DNA of 64,000 nt, taken from Alkalihalophilus pseudofirmus OF4 (GTDB lineage: Bacteria; Bacillota; Bacilli; Bacillales; Bacillaceae_D). The position numbers and the translations under genes were made by a program. Positions 1-7,792 of this stretch are shown here, piece by piece. The notes beneath the pieces are model-generated. The model was not told where the DNA came from. It did no database searches and saw nothing but the letters and a program-made list of their open reading frames with translations. Position 1 is the stretch's first letter. The number at the start of each line of letters is the position of its first letter. Location: contig NC_013793.1 of NCBI RefSeq assembly GCF_000005825.2, forward strand, positions 41,030 through 105,029. The letters are read 5' to 3'.

Positions 1-52
1 TAAATACAATAGCAAACCTATTATCTAGGAGTAAAAAAGAAAAACTTATTAT

Positions 53-258
53 GTCGCCATTATCGGGTTTTATTTTCGTATTATGTTTATTTATTATTTT
101 ATTATAGATTTTTTTCCTTAAGTCTAATTCAAGTTATTTTAGGATCACGGTAAAAGCATCAGCATGATTTTGGAGCTTTCTTAACTATTAAATGAAATAT
201 AGAAAGGGTGATCACCCTTTCACTAATTGTTATTGCTCTTGGTTTTTCGTTTTGACTT
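53..258. repeat. Direct repeat, copy A, first block
   Basis: This block matches 3322-3569 almost base for base, starting at GTCGCCATTATCGGG and running past TATTGCTCTTGG. Copy A lacks a short segment present in copy B after AATTCAAGTTA. It also lacks the loop of a hairpin, so the arms meet as one perfect palindrome at about 200-219. A second matching block lies at 618-672 versus 3569-3623. The roughly 360 bp between the blocks in copy A are missing from copy B. Confidence 0.9.
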
Positions 259-447
259 GACCTTTGAAGGCGAAGTAGGATACTACAAAAAGCATGATGA
301 TTACTCCATAAAAGGCCAAGCCCTTTACAATCCCTTTACAAGCCCTTTTACACCAGTGAAGTGAAGGGTGAGCAGAAGCACAACCAACACCGCTGAAATA
401 AGTAAGGATACCTTATATCCAGGGCCAGTAGGACGTTCTTGAAACAT
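230..447 (-). pseudogene. Frameshifted small membrane protein
   Basis: Read on the minus strand, an ATG at 447 follows an AGAGGATG ribosome site. The frame starts MFQERPTGPGYKVSLLISA and contains a hydrophobic segment. It is then disturbed near 317-345, where CCCTTTACAA-like units are repeated, and resumes as a second hydrophobic segment ending KTKNQEQ and TAA. The intact form would be a two-helix membrane protein of about 70 residues. It follows the secreted-protein fragment at 461-672 in the same direction, so the two probably formed an operon. An immunity-type role is possible but is only inference from the arrangement. Confidence 0.55.
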
Positions 448-460
448 GAAATCACATCCT

Positions 461-672
461 CTAAGGCTTAATAGTAATGGTTGGACCAATGTAACGGAAC
501 TCAATCGTTACACCTGGATCGCTTGTTCTGCTTGCTGTACGGAGAGCAACAGCTGAATTGCCCATTAAAATCGTAACCCAGCCTTTAGGAACCATCTTAT
601 ATAGCTGATATGCATACCAGTAAGAGCTAGACAGCCTCCACCGATGGCAACAGCAAGATCTTCCGCTTCATC
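461..672 (-). pseudogene. C-terminal fragment of secreted protein
   Basis: The minus-strand translation begins DEAEDLAVAIGGGCLALTG. After one frameshift near 622 it continues as YAYQLYKMVPKGWVTILMG and ends GPTITIKP followed by a stop. The first part equals the end of the broken secreted-protein gene at 3540-4118, so this is the missing C-terminus of the same family. I do not recognise the family. The size, the export signal of the other copy and the glycine-rich helix followed by a basic tail would fit a secreted peptide or bacteriocin-like product, but nothing proves that. Confidence 0.5.
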
Positions 673-689
673 AGATAGAAGACCAGAGC

Positions 690-844
690 AGGTAGATTTA
701 GATATTCGTGCCTTTCGAGGGTTTCGATACATGGAAGGGATTTATAAAGATCAAGAAAGACTTGACGTTTTTGATATAGAAGAGCTCATGGATAAGAGAA
801 GATCAGCTTATTCACGACGTGGTGGGGCGCTCAGACAACGATAA
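690..844 (+). pseudogene. Short hypothetical fragment beside arpU remnant
   Basis: About 52 codons, rich in charged residues (starting DRRPEQVDLDIRAF and ending in a basic tail), run into TAA just ahead of the ArpU-like remnant. The only ATG in frame, at 644, lies in the unrelated direct repeat, so the true N-terminus has been lost. Phage late-control regions often carry a small gene in front of arpU, so a phage origin is plausible. I do not recognise the product. Confidence 0.35.
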
Positions 845-871
845 AAAAAGAATAATAAGGCGGGGATGCTT

Positions 872-1277
872 ATGGCAGCCAAGTATTTAGAATATATAGA
901 TATTTTAAAATTGAGGATGAAAAAAAGTTATAAAAGCAGTCGAAAAGGAGCTACATAACTATAAAGCTCTTAAGGTTAAAATGAAAAACTTACAAGAAAG
1001 ACAAGAACAAGGGGTTCTTTTATTCGAAAAAATCACTCCAAAATTATCTGACCGACCAATAGAAGAAATAGAAGAACTAAAAGTAAAGCAAATGAATTTA
1101 GCGTTAACAGAGGGTATAAGTAATTTAGAGAGTTCAATAATCGAAATAAGGTATTTTTCACCTAATAAAATAACAGACTTAGAGATATGTTAAGAACTTG
1201 GAATTAAAAAGAATAAATACTACGCATTAAAAAAACAAGCGCTATTAAATTTGGCAAAATCATTAGGAATAATATAA
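872..1277 (+). pseudogene. ArpU-family phage regulator, degenerate
   Basis: The frame opens with ATG at 872 behind a GGCGGGG site. It shifts at the A-run near 916-921, then reads KKVIKAVEKELHNYKALKVK. It carries on through a helical middle and hits a TAA at about 1191 before the closing helix (ELGIKKNKYYALKKQALL). The helical N-part and the sigma-like C-terminal helix match the layout of ArpU, the late transcription regulator of Gram-positive phages. One frameshift and one stop make it non-functional. It points to an old prophage contribution here. Confidence 0.65.
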
Positions 1278-1306
1278 AAAAGACACCAAACTAGGTGTCT
1301 TTTTTT
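1276..1306. terminator. Bidirectional hairpin terminator
   Basis: A 12-bp stem, AAAAAAGACACC with its complement, encloses a six-base loop and ends in a T-run. It sits between the arpU remnant on the plus strand and the convergent gene at 1335-1907, so it can serve both. Confidence 0.85.
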
Positions 1307-1334
1307 GCAACCTTTTGAATTAACTCCACGTATA

Positions 1335-1907
1335 CTAATTAACACGGAAATAATCTACAGCTAATGTTTGAGTGTATGTGCTATTATGGTGAGCTATAGT
1401 TGAGTAGTCGTAGTATCCTCGTGCAGGGTAAGAGTCACGTACTCTCCAGTTCCAGTATGAGATATAGGTAGTACCAGGGCGTGCCCAACCAGTGAACCTG
1501 TTAAAAGCCCAGTTATACCAAAAATTTTTAGAGATAGTAGCTGGTACTCTTGAAGCTATGTAAGCGATCATCACATCTATCACTTCACCCTTGGTAGCAT
1601 TAGTAAAAGTTCTTCTTACAGGACCATGAGTAATTGTACCGCCATTACCACCACCTGGAATACTCATAACACCAAAACCATCTTCTACTTGCATTTGCTC
1701 TTCTGCTACTTTAGTAGATTGATATAATGATTCTAAATGTTCATCAGATAGAGGAGTGGTTCCTGTGAATGTAATACCTTTGTACTCGTACTCATATTGA
1801 TAAACATCTTCTTCCTCAATAATTTCGTTTGCGAATGCAGGGTTAATGCTACCTAATAATGCTAATAATGTTACTGTAAAAACTAAAAAACATGACTTTT
1901 TTAACAA
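1335..1907 (-). CDS. Secreted protein of unknown function
   Basis: A 190-residue protein. I chose the TTG at 1907 because AGGAGGGA lies seven bases upstream and the product then starts with a clean signal peptide: two lysines, a hydrophobic run and an AFA cleavage site. The mature part has an acidic N-terminal region, a glycine-rich linker (GGGNGG) and a C-terminal half full of Tyr, Trp and Asn that suggests beta structure. No catalytic motif is visible. Similar Tyr/Ser/Asn-rich exported proteins occur at 17025-17425, 46006 and 53340, but I see only similar composition, not alignable homology. It is read divergently from the membrane gene at 2007. Confidence 0.75.
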   Translation of the reverse strand: MLKKSCFLVFTVTLLALLGSINPAFANEIIEEEDVYQYEYEYKGITFTGTTPLSDEHLESLYQSTKVAEEQMQVEDGFGVMSIPGGGNGGTITHGPVRRTFTNATKGEVIDVMIAYIASRVPATISKNFWYNWAFNRFTGWARPGTTYISYWNWRVRDSYPARGYYDYSTIAHHNSTYTQTLAVDYFRVN

Positions 1908-2006
1908 TCCAGTCCCTCCTAAATTTGGTATAATATTCACACAATTAATATGCTATAATAAAATTCAGAATTTGTACACTATTATCTAGTTCTTCGGAGG
2001 TATTTT

Positions 2007-2390
2007 ATGGAAAAATTACACAAGACTTTAGTTTTAGTAGCTTACTCAGCGTTTATATTGCTAATAATTCATGATTTTTTCCCGGGTCTAGCTTTATTTG
2101 ATATCTTTAATAGTGGTTTGTTTATAGCGTTTATTTTAATTGCCTTAGTTGTATCAATTATTTTTAGAGGTAAGTTTAAAGGGGAAAGAGCATTTAGTTT
2201 TACCTGGAGCTTAATTGGGCATTTAGTAGTTTTCCTTCTTATAGGGACTTTGATGATGCTGGGTGGGTCTTCAACAGTTGGGATTGGTTTAGATAATCCA
2301 GTTATGTGGATCTTGTTTATATTATCTCTAGGTACATTATTTAACCAATATAAGAAATCGCGAAAAGTTGATCATATTTATGCGGAATAG
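2007..2390 (+). CDS. Small four-helix membrane protein
   Basis: A 127-residue protein with four predicted membrane segments at roughly residues 8-25, 32-55, 66-88 and 95-111, and a basic cytoplasmic tail. The start is supported by CGGAGG eight bases upstream. No family motif is recognised. It is divergent from the secreted protein at 1335-1907, with about 100 bp between them. A weak terminator follows at 2446-2483. It could be an immunity or accessory membrane protein for its divergent neighbour, but this is only positional. Confidence 0.7.
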   Translation: MEKLHKTLVLVAYSAFILLIIHDFFPGLALFDIFNSGLFIAFILIALVVSIIFRGKFKGERAFSFTWSLIGHLVVFLLIGTLMMLGGSSTVGIGLDNPVMWILFILSLGTLFNQYKKSRKVDHIYAE

Positions 2391-2445
2391 AAAAAAATAC
2401 AGGATATACAATAAATAGAGGTATTTGTAATCGAATAATTTAAAG

Positions 2446-2483
2446 CTACCCTATATCGCTAAAAAGTGGTATAGGTTTTTTTG
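2446..2483 (+). terminator. Probable terminator after membrane gene
   Basis: CTACCCTATATCGCT pairs imperfectly with AGTGGTATAGG across an AAAA loop and is followed by seven T. It lies 56 bases past the stop of the gene at 2007-2390. Confidence 0.6.
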
Positions 2484-2575
2484 TATTAATGATTAATAAT
2501 CTAATTGGATGAAAGACTGGACAAAAACCGGACAAAGGGGTACAAATTGGGTACCTTTTTTTTGTTGGAAGTTCT

Positions 2576-2626
2576 GTACGCCATTGATAATGGAGATGAC
2601 GCCTATCTCCATTATCAATGGCGTAC
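2576..2626. repeat. Perfect 22-bp inverted repeat, 7-base loop
   Basis: Two perfectly complementary 22-base arms (outer ends GTACGCC and GGCGTAC) flank the loop GACGCCT. There is no T-run on either side, so it is not a normal terminator. It may be a recombination or nicking site, a protein-binding hairpin, or the fused ends of a small mobile element. Confidence 0.85.
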
Positions 2627-2826
2627 TCGGGTGTCTCGAATGGCTATGATCGTTACTGCTTTATCGGGGGGAGTAACGTGAGCCTATGCATTAATTGCGC
2701 ACGAAAGCTACGGGGCTGTAAAGGTGAGAATCCAACACAAGATATGGTGCTTTAATGGCCTGCTGACTTACGAATCCCAGCAACCTCCCGGGTGATTTTA
2801 TATGTCAGAAAATCTATTTATATTTT
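2627..2826. other. Non-coding stretch ahead of tRNA genes
   Basis: No open frame is credible here. The sequence has several short self-complementary parts, for example GCTG with CAGC around 2762-2785 and AGCC with GGCT around 2690-2720. The base composition is less AT-rich than the surroundings. It may hold decayed tRNA or other structured RNA, but I could not fold a full cloverleaf. Confidence 0.4.
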
Positions 2827-2898
2827 GCTACACTGGTCTAATGGATAAGACGCTGCCCTTTCATGGTAGAAATACAGGTTCGAGTCCCGTGAGAAGAC
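2827..2898 (+). tRNA. Degenerate tRNA-Glu (UUC)
   Basis: The D arm (GTCT with AGAC) and the anticodon arm (CTGCC, loop CTTTCAT, GGTAG) are well formed and the anticodon reads TTC. The T loop TTCGAGT is normal. The T stem has one mismatch, and the acceptor stem pairs at only four of seven positions, so this copy is probably no longer functional. It resembles bacterial tRNA-Glu in the D arm and anticodon region. Confidence 0.5.
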
Positions 2899-2943
2899 CC
2901 CTCTCATGAGCTATACATAGTGGTAATGCATAGCTTTTTATAT

Positions 2944-3015
2944 GCCCTTATCGTTTAATGGATAAGACAGCGTGCTTCTACCGCGCCAATGTGGGTTCGA
3001 TTCCTGCTAAGGGCT
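2944..3015 (+). tRNA. tRNA-Arg (UCU)
   Basis: A full cloverleaf can be drawn. The acceptor GCCCTTA pairs perfectly with TAAGGGC. The D stem GTTT pairs with AGAC. The anticodon stem GCGTG/CGCGC holds loop CTTCTAC with anticodon TCT. The T arm GTGGG/CCTGC holds TTCGATT. CCA is not encoded. UCU decodes AGA, a common arginine codon in AT-rich mobile DNA, and such tRNAs are typical of phages and large plasmids. Confidence 0.85.
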
Positions 3016-3098
3016 TATAAACTGCATACATACATGTTGAGGCACATAATGGTGTCTCTTTTCTTTTATAAAAAAGACTGGGAGTGAGTTGATGTGAA

Positions 3099-3321
3099 AT
3101 GAACTTCGTGCAGCCTATCAGGGATAAACGAAAGCTTGCAGATATCCTAAGTTACTTAAAGAAAGAGAATAAGCGGGATCATATGCTTGTTTTTCTAGGT
3201 ATTAACACTGGATTAAGAATTAAGTATATTCTTCATTTGAAAGTTAAAGATGTGAAAGGTCACCATATCAGCTTGAGAGAGTTCAAAACAAAGAAGCAGA
3301 AAATGACAAGGTTAACCCCTA
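3099..3321 (+). pseudogene. Truncated tyrosine recombinase
   Basis: About 74 codons from ATG at 3099 resemble the start of a phage-type integrase catalytic domain. A helix is followed by LVFLGINTGLRI, which carries the first catalytic arginine in the usual G(L/I)R setting, then LHLKVKDV and a beta region around KTKK. The match stops exactly where direct-repeat copy B begins at 3322. The open frame continues into the repeat by chance. The HxxR and tyrosine motifs are absent, so it cannot be active. It lies just downstream of two tRNAs, the usual location for integrases. Confidence 0.65.
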
Positions 3322-3623
3322 GTCGCCATTATCGGGTTTTATTTTCGTATTATGTTTATTTATTATTTTATCATAGATTTTTTTTCCTTAAGTCTAATTC
3401 AAGTTACGGGTGCATTCCTTCAATTTATTCTAGGATCACGGTAAAAGCATCAGCATGATTCTGGAGCCTTCTTAACTATTAAATTAAATATAGAAAGGGC
3501 GATCACAGATATAAATCGTGATCACCCTTTCACTAATTGTTATTGCTCTTGGTGTTTCGTTTTGGCTTCAGTAAGAGCTAGACCGCCTCAACCGATGGCA
3601 ACAGCAAGATCTTCCGCTTCATC
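3322..3623. repeat. Direct repeat, copy B
   Basis: Matches 53-258 and, directly joined to it, 618-672. The join creates an in-frame fusion, on the minus strand, between the middle of the secreted protein and the last residues of the small membrane protein. A deletion between the two genes explains this. It contains the hairpin at 3493-3531. Confidence 0.9.
3493..3531. terminator. Hairpin inside repeat copy B
   Basis: GAAAGGGCGATCAC and GTGATCACCCTTTC form a 14-bp stem with one mismatch and an 11-base loop. In copy A the loop is deleted. Placed just downstream of the minus-strand stop at 3540, it probably ended that transcript. Confidence 0.6.
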
Positions 3624-4118
3624 TGCAGTTAATCTAAGGCTATGGCCCCACCAGTGAATGGAATGGTCAAGCATAGGGGTAATCATATCGTCTCGAGGTG
3701 CTACGCTTCCTTGTTCAGCTTCAGCTGCGATCATTTTCCATTCTTCTTGAGCTTTTTGTTCATTAATCGAAATAAATAAACCCTCATTTGTTTCTTCTAC
3801 GTTAAAAAATCCCAGTTTAACCTGTTCGTTAGTAAACTCTTACACATCTAGAATTCCTGAAAAAGTATCGTTAGGGATATGTAAATTGTCTAGGGGAACA
3901 TCACTTTCATTGATAGCTAGGGTGTTACCATCAAGTGTTACATAGTCTTCTAGTTTCTCAAATGCTTCAACGTCTATATCAACAAATAATTGATCCTCAT
4001 GAATGATTAATTCTTCTTGTTGATCAGTAATAGGAGTCACAGAAATAGCTCCGATAGGTGTTGCGACAGTGGTAACCAAAAGAGAAGCTGCCACAGATGA
4101 GATTAGAAATTTTTTCAT
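3540..4118 (-). pseudogene. Secreted protein gene with internal stops
   Basis: The frame opens at 4118 with a signal peptide (MKKFLISSVAASLLVTTVA, cleavage near GAIS) and reads 92 codons to a TAA at 3840. The same frame continues past this stop with EFTNEQVKLGFFNVEE and HSIHWWGHSLRLTADEAE, to a second in-frame TGA near 3594, then into the fused tail. The HWWGHSLRLT stretch is the most distinctive feature. The N-terminal 92 codons could still make a short secreted peptide. The missing C-terminus lies at 461-672. Confidence 0.65.
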
Positions 4119-4886
4119 GTATATCCACTCCTTGTATGTAAGTCATTGGCAATTCTAGTAAAGTTGTTACTATTTATAAATGAGAGTGAAAGAAAAAATT
4201 GAAAACAAACCGAAGGTTCTAGTCCTAGAGATTCGGTACAATCTTGTTAGTAAGAAAGACACCTCACCCCCACACTACACATCACAATAGGGGATTACAC
4301 CCCCTCCACCTACCCGCACCCCTCATACACAGCATTCCCCTATGGTCTTACTCCCGCTCCTATTCTCATTCGCCACGTGCGCCTTGTGCGCGCAAGTTCC
4401 CACCCCCCATCCATACATCCCATTTGTACGTTCAAAACCCATTACGACGTAAAAAGTGACTAAGTTCGTAGAAAATAGTAGCAAGAATAAAACCGGATGC
4501 CAGAGAAAGGAGGGGAAATCAAAAGAAAGGACTGCACATACGCCGCATGAAATATAACGCTAATAATAAGGAGAGGAAGGTAGATGAGAGGGGGAAGGAT
4601 GCATTTAACAATTCCCCTATTGTGTTATATAGTATGGTAAAATAAAAAAAGGGTCTTTCCTTTTCATCTAATCAGGATTTTATTCGATCCGTTCACAAAC
4701 AACGCAGCAGGCTCTACTCAAAAGCCACTATGGAGGATAAGGTCTTTCTCCCATGGTTGAAAAAAGGATCCTCTTTGATAGGAACCTTCTAGGCCATGGA
4801 TCTAAACGGGTCCTCGTCCGTTTGAAGAGTTAAATACCTTATCTCTTCTTTATTATCGACTATACAACGAAAGGGTGAGCGTACAG
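4119..4886. other. Non-coding region, strongly C-biased core
   Basis: No gene is supported. From about 4255 to 4430 the plus strand is rich in C and poor in G, with many CCCC runs, so the minus strand has several G-runs. The open frame there (His/Pro/Ser-rich) looks like a composition artefact. Around 4690-4860, CCATGG occurs twice and there are short inverted segments, possibly a leader or single-strand origin. The ribosome site for the next gene lies at 4871-4877. Confidence 0.5.
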
Positions 4887-5684
4887 ATGACCGAAAAATT
4901 GTCCCTTAAACATAGTCTTCAATGGTTGTCTCTCTTTTTATTAAAGCAGCAGCCCCTCACAGCCGATGAGTGCTATGAGAAATTAAATGAAATGCTCCCA
5001 CCACCACCACAGCCTGGAAGTCCTAAGAGACGCTATTCCAAGGATAAGGTACGAGCTTATTTGAAGGAGCTAGATTCCGCAGGAGCCATCATATCCGTTA
5101 AGGATGCTGGGGTTACTAGTTACTCCATTACCAAAAAGGGATATGCAGAAGAGAAAGAGCGCAGGCAAAACTTAGTGAGACGCATGGATCTGATCCATCA
5201 ATCGCTACAATCACTCTTGCGGTTGATGAGGGGGCAGGATCCTCTTGATACCGTCCTCGTTCCTAAAGAAGATCGGGAATTTGTTCGCTCTCTGATTACC
5301 GTAAAAGACGTCATTCGTTTTTATCTTATTGATGCGCTGCAAAAGGGAGCACCTGATACCCTTACCAACCTGCAACATAAGATGTTAACCCAATACGGAT
5401 GGACATCTAGTCACTCCTATTTTTTATTAATTGGCCGTAATGAAATGTGTGAAGGGGTAGATATTGATAATGAACCCCTTGAAGCCCCGGTTATTTTGTT
5501 AAAATCCCAATACGGGGGAAAAGCCAATAGGCGATATACCAGAGAGTATTCTCTGATCGATCCGGTTGCTGCCGAATCATGGAAGGAAATCTATGGCCGC
5601 GATGCAGCTGCTAGTATCCAAGAAGCGTTGACCTTCACGAAACAATTATTAACTATCTTACAAAAAGAAAGGGGAGGGGAATAG
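4887..5684 (+). CDS. Winged-helix-like plasmid protein
   Basis: A 265-residue protein if it starts at the ATG at 4887, nine bases after AAAGGGTG. A GTG at 4875 is in frame but would sit on the ribosome site. Residues 1-100 have the helix and wing pattern of a winged-helix DNA-binding domain (SLFLLKQQPLTADECYEKL, then KVRAYLKELDSAGAI and YSITKKGYAEE), close in style to PadR or MarR folds. The rest is mixed and unrecognised. Its stop directly abuts the ssb start, so they are co-transcribed. The place next to ssb and ahead of rep suggests a role in plasmid DNA metabolism or its control. Confidence 0.6.
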   Translation: MTEKLSLKHSLQWLSLFLLKQQPLTADECYEKLNEMLPPPPQPGSPKRRYSKDKVRAYLKELDSAGAIISVKDAGVTSYSITKKGYAEEKERRQNLVRRMDLIHQSLQSLLRLMRGQDPLDTVLVPKEDREFVRSLITVKDVIRFYLIDALQKGAPDTLTNLQHKMLTQYGWTSSHSYFLLIGRNEMCEGVDIDNEPLEAPVILLKSQYGGKANRRYTREYSLIDPVAAESWKEIYGRDAAASIQEALTFTKQLLTILQKERGGE

Positions 5685-6014
5685 ATGAGCGATATTAATA
5701 CGGTCGTGCTCTCTGGCAGACTCACAGCAGACCCGAAGCTTCATTACGTAAAGAAAGGGAATGAACAAGTCCCTGTTTGTAACTTTAGTATCGCTTCAGA
5801 AGATAAATATGGACGGACAAGCTTTATTCCTGTCATCGTATGGAGAAATTATGGAGAATCCGTTGCAAACTATATTGAGAAGGGCCAAGAGGTCATTATA
5901 AGTGGCAGCATCTATAGTCGTCATGACGCTAAAACCGGAAGAACTTTTATAGAGCTTCATGCCAATGAGGTAAAATACGGAAACAAGGCAGGCGTAAATC
6001 ATGATCACGTTTAA
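5685..6014 (+). CDS. ssb: Single-stranded DNA-binding protein
   Basis: A 109-residue OB-fold protein. Start MSDINTVVLSGRLTADPKL and the strands VCNFSIAS, FIPVIVWRNYGESVANYIEKG and VIISGSI follow the SSB order exactly, with the W/Y residues that stack on bases. It is shorter than chromosomal SSB (about 170) and lacks the acidic C-terminal tip that recruits partner proteins. Plasmid SSBs often have this short form. It coats single strands during replication or conjugative entry. It shares a transcript with 4887-5684, and its last codons overlap the ATG of the annealing-protein gene. Confidence 0.92.
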   Translation: MSDINTVVLSGRLTADPKLHYVKKGNEQVPVCNFSIASEDKYGRTSFIPVIVWRNYGESVANYIEKGQEVIISGSIYSRHDAKTGRTFIELHANEVKYGNKAGVNHDHV

Positions 6015-6545
6015 GGAATTGATGGGTAAACTATGCGAACCGTTTCCAAAAGAAGTCCATGAACCTCGGTTTGATGGTCATGGCACCTATATTCCCATCC
6101 ATGTGTACCTGCACGGTTGAATGAAGTAGCCGGTGAACACTGGAGTCATGAACGTGTGGGAGAACCCCTCTTTTATATGGAAGACAGGCTGGTACATACC
6201 GTGGTTAAAGTATCAATTTTAAATAGAAGCCATATGGGGGAAGGATTCTCTAAATTTCAAGTAGATGATCAGGGAAGGATCATTAACCGTCATTATGCGA
6301 TTCGATCAGCTACAAAAGATGGGGTACGAGATGCTATATCTTACTTTGGAATAGGTAAGTCATTTAACGATACTGTTAAAATAAACAAAGCACCAGATGT
6401 AGAGGAACATGAAACATTGTTTGAAAATCGCACCTGTATAAAGTGTAATATCTCATTATCTGATGATGATCGAAAAGAACTTAATCGTTTAAAGATTAAG
6501 TTTGATTATTGTATCGATCACATCCCAAAACATTTTAAAAAGTAA
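6001..6545 (+). pseudogene. Rad52-like annealing protein, one frameshift
   Basis: ATG at 6001 reads MITFKELMGKLCEPFPKEVH through YIPIHVYLHG to TGA. The adjacent frame continues directly with LNEVAGEHWSHERVGEP. The order (short N-part, YIP..VY..RLNEVAG..W, a beta sheet with GEGFSKFQV, then ATKDGVRDAISYFGIG) is that of Rad52/DdrA-type single-strand annealing proteins of phages and plasmids. A C-terminal CxxC...CxxH motif suggests a small zinc site. One base, probably a C near 6112, seems to be missing. Overlap with ssb fits a recombination pair. If the frameshift is a sequencing error the gene would be intact at about 181 residues. Confidence 0.6.
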
Positions 6546-6661
6546 AAGTTTAAGGGAAGCTATTTCCAGTGTACATTATATCAAATGAGGCAGTAGATAT
6601 TTAACAGAGTTACCGTACTCAGAAAACAGGAGTAACGTTGGAAAGAATTATTAGCGGAATA

Positions 6662-6693
6662 ATAAGAGGAAAGCTGTACAGCTTTCCTCTTAT
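6662..6693. terminator. Perfect 32-bp palindrome, likely terminator
   Basis: Sixteen bases from ATAAGAGG to GCTGT are followed at once by their exact complement. It lies between the convergent genes ending at 6545 and 6743 and could end both transcripts, although there is no long T-run. Confidence 0.6.
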
Positions 6694-6742
6694 GCGATCC
6701 TGAATGGGTGAATACGTTTTTAGAGCTCTTCTACTTTTCTTT

Positions 6743-7030
6743 TTAAAAAACAGTAGTAATCTTAATTAACCCTTGTTTAAATAAGTCGATTAAGGGAATC
6801 CCTTCTATTTTGGTAGATTGAATTAATGATATAGAGTCGTCACTTGATGAATTGCTTACCAGTGTTTGACCGCTCCATATAGCTCTTCCCTCTGAAGAAT
6901 TAGAAATGAGATATTCTTTTCCCTTATAAGTGAATTCTATTTCTCTCCCCTGTTCCAAATAATATAATAATTGTTGGTAACTTATGCTCTTGCCTGCGGG
7001 AACGTCTCCAAAGTTTACTTTATCATCCAT
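6743..7030 (-). CDS. Small hypothetical protein beside origin
   Basis: A 95-residue soluble protein read away from the iterons. I prefer ATG at 7030, with AAAGGGTG placed six bases upstream, over an in-frame GTG at 7039 that sits on this site. It begins MDDKVNFGDVPAGKSISYQQLL and contains REIEFTYKGKEYLISNSSEG, which resembles a small beta domain, and it ends in a helix and DLFKQGLIKITTVF. There is no catalytic motif. Its place flanking the origin in the opposite direction to rep suggests a maintenance or copy-control function, but that is positional only. Confidence 0.6.
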   Translation of the reverse strand: MDDKVNFGDVPAGKSISYQQLLYYLEQGREIEFTYKGKEYLISNSSEGRAIWSGQTLVSNSSSDDSISLIQSTKIEGIPLIDLFKQGLIKITTVF

Positions 7031-7129
7031 CCATATCACCCTTTCTTAATGTCGACTTCTTACTCCATCCTTCCGAGTATATCTATGCGGAAATTTATAA
7101 TTACCTGCGTGCAAAGATTTTTGATATAA

Positions 7130-7290
7130 TAGTAGCTTTTCTATCCTAGATAAACAAAATAAATTAATAATAGACATTACTATTGTTTGTTTTACAAATG
7201 ATTTAATTGTTTATAAGTGATTTTAATAGATTTATTTGTTTTGTTGTTTTCGGAACGCGAAACCCTTGCTAATACTAGCAATCTAGCACT
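7130..7290. other. AT-rich block ahead of iterons
   Basis: This stretch is nearly all A and T with short runs such as TTGTTTGTTTTAC and is followed by ACGCGAAACC. Iteron plasmids melt at an AT-rich segment next to the repeats, so this is a reasonable unwinding element. No clear DnaA box was seen. Confidence 0.45.
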
Positions 7291-7294
7291 TTAT

Positions 7295-7656
7295 TATCAC
7301 ACATAGGGGAGTAAATTATCACACATAGAGGAGTGAACTCTCACACATAGAGGAGTGAACTCTCACACATAGAGGAGTAAACTATCACAGATAGAGGAGT
7401 GAACTCTCACACATAAGGGAGTATAATTATCACACATAGAGGAGTGAACTCTCACAGATAGGGGAGTGAGCTCACACATAGAGGAGTGACTCTCACAGAT
7501 AGGGGAGTAAGCTCACACATATGGGAGTGACTCTCACAGATAGGGGAGTAAGCTCACACATAGAGGAGTCAATTTAAACTTAACGGAGCGAATTATCACA
7601 CATAAGGGAGTAAGCTCACACATAGAGGAGTGAACTCTCACACATTGGGGAGTATA
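7295..7656. repeat. Iteron array, about 16 copies (origin)
   Basis: Direct repeats of the type TCACACATAGAGGAGT, spaced about 19-22 bp, form two main versions (CACACATAGAGGAGT and CACAGATAGGGGAGT). The last half alternates short and long spacings. One copy, around 7570-7592, is degenerate. Repeats of this form upstream of a Rep_3 gene bind the initiator and mark the replication origin. Confidence 0.93.
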
Positions 7657-7792
7657 AACCTACGTAGCACTGTTGTTTTTATACATAAATCATCCATACC
7701 CTCCAATTATAGGATAATTATTCTGTAGATTGATCAAATGATCGCTTTAATTCACCCTAAACCGTGATACTTAAATCGTTTTGACACCTCAA

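Noticed and set aside
644..689. ATG at 644 as start of a real gene
   Set aside because: These codons are the complement of a repeat-borne pseudogene; the coding signal begins only after the repeat boundary.
2640..2800. Known riboswitch ahead of the tRNA genes
   Set aside because: I tried to fit cobalamin, lysine and c-di-GMP types; core motifs do not line up and no gene follows.
3322..3458. C-terminal part of the integrase-like ORF
   Set aside because: From 3322 the frame reads through the direct repeat, which is non-coding in this direction.
4244..4459. 71-residue His/Pro/Ser-rich ORF
   Set aside because: Composition follows the C-rich DNA, and there is no ribosome site or credible protein pattern.
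7295..7656. CRISPR array
   Set aside because: The repeat units follow each other with spacers of only a few bases, are direct without unique 30-bp spacers, and sit ahead of rep; they are iterons.
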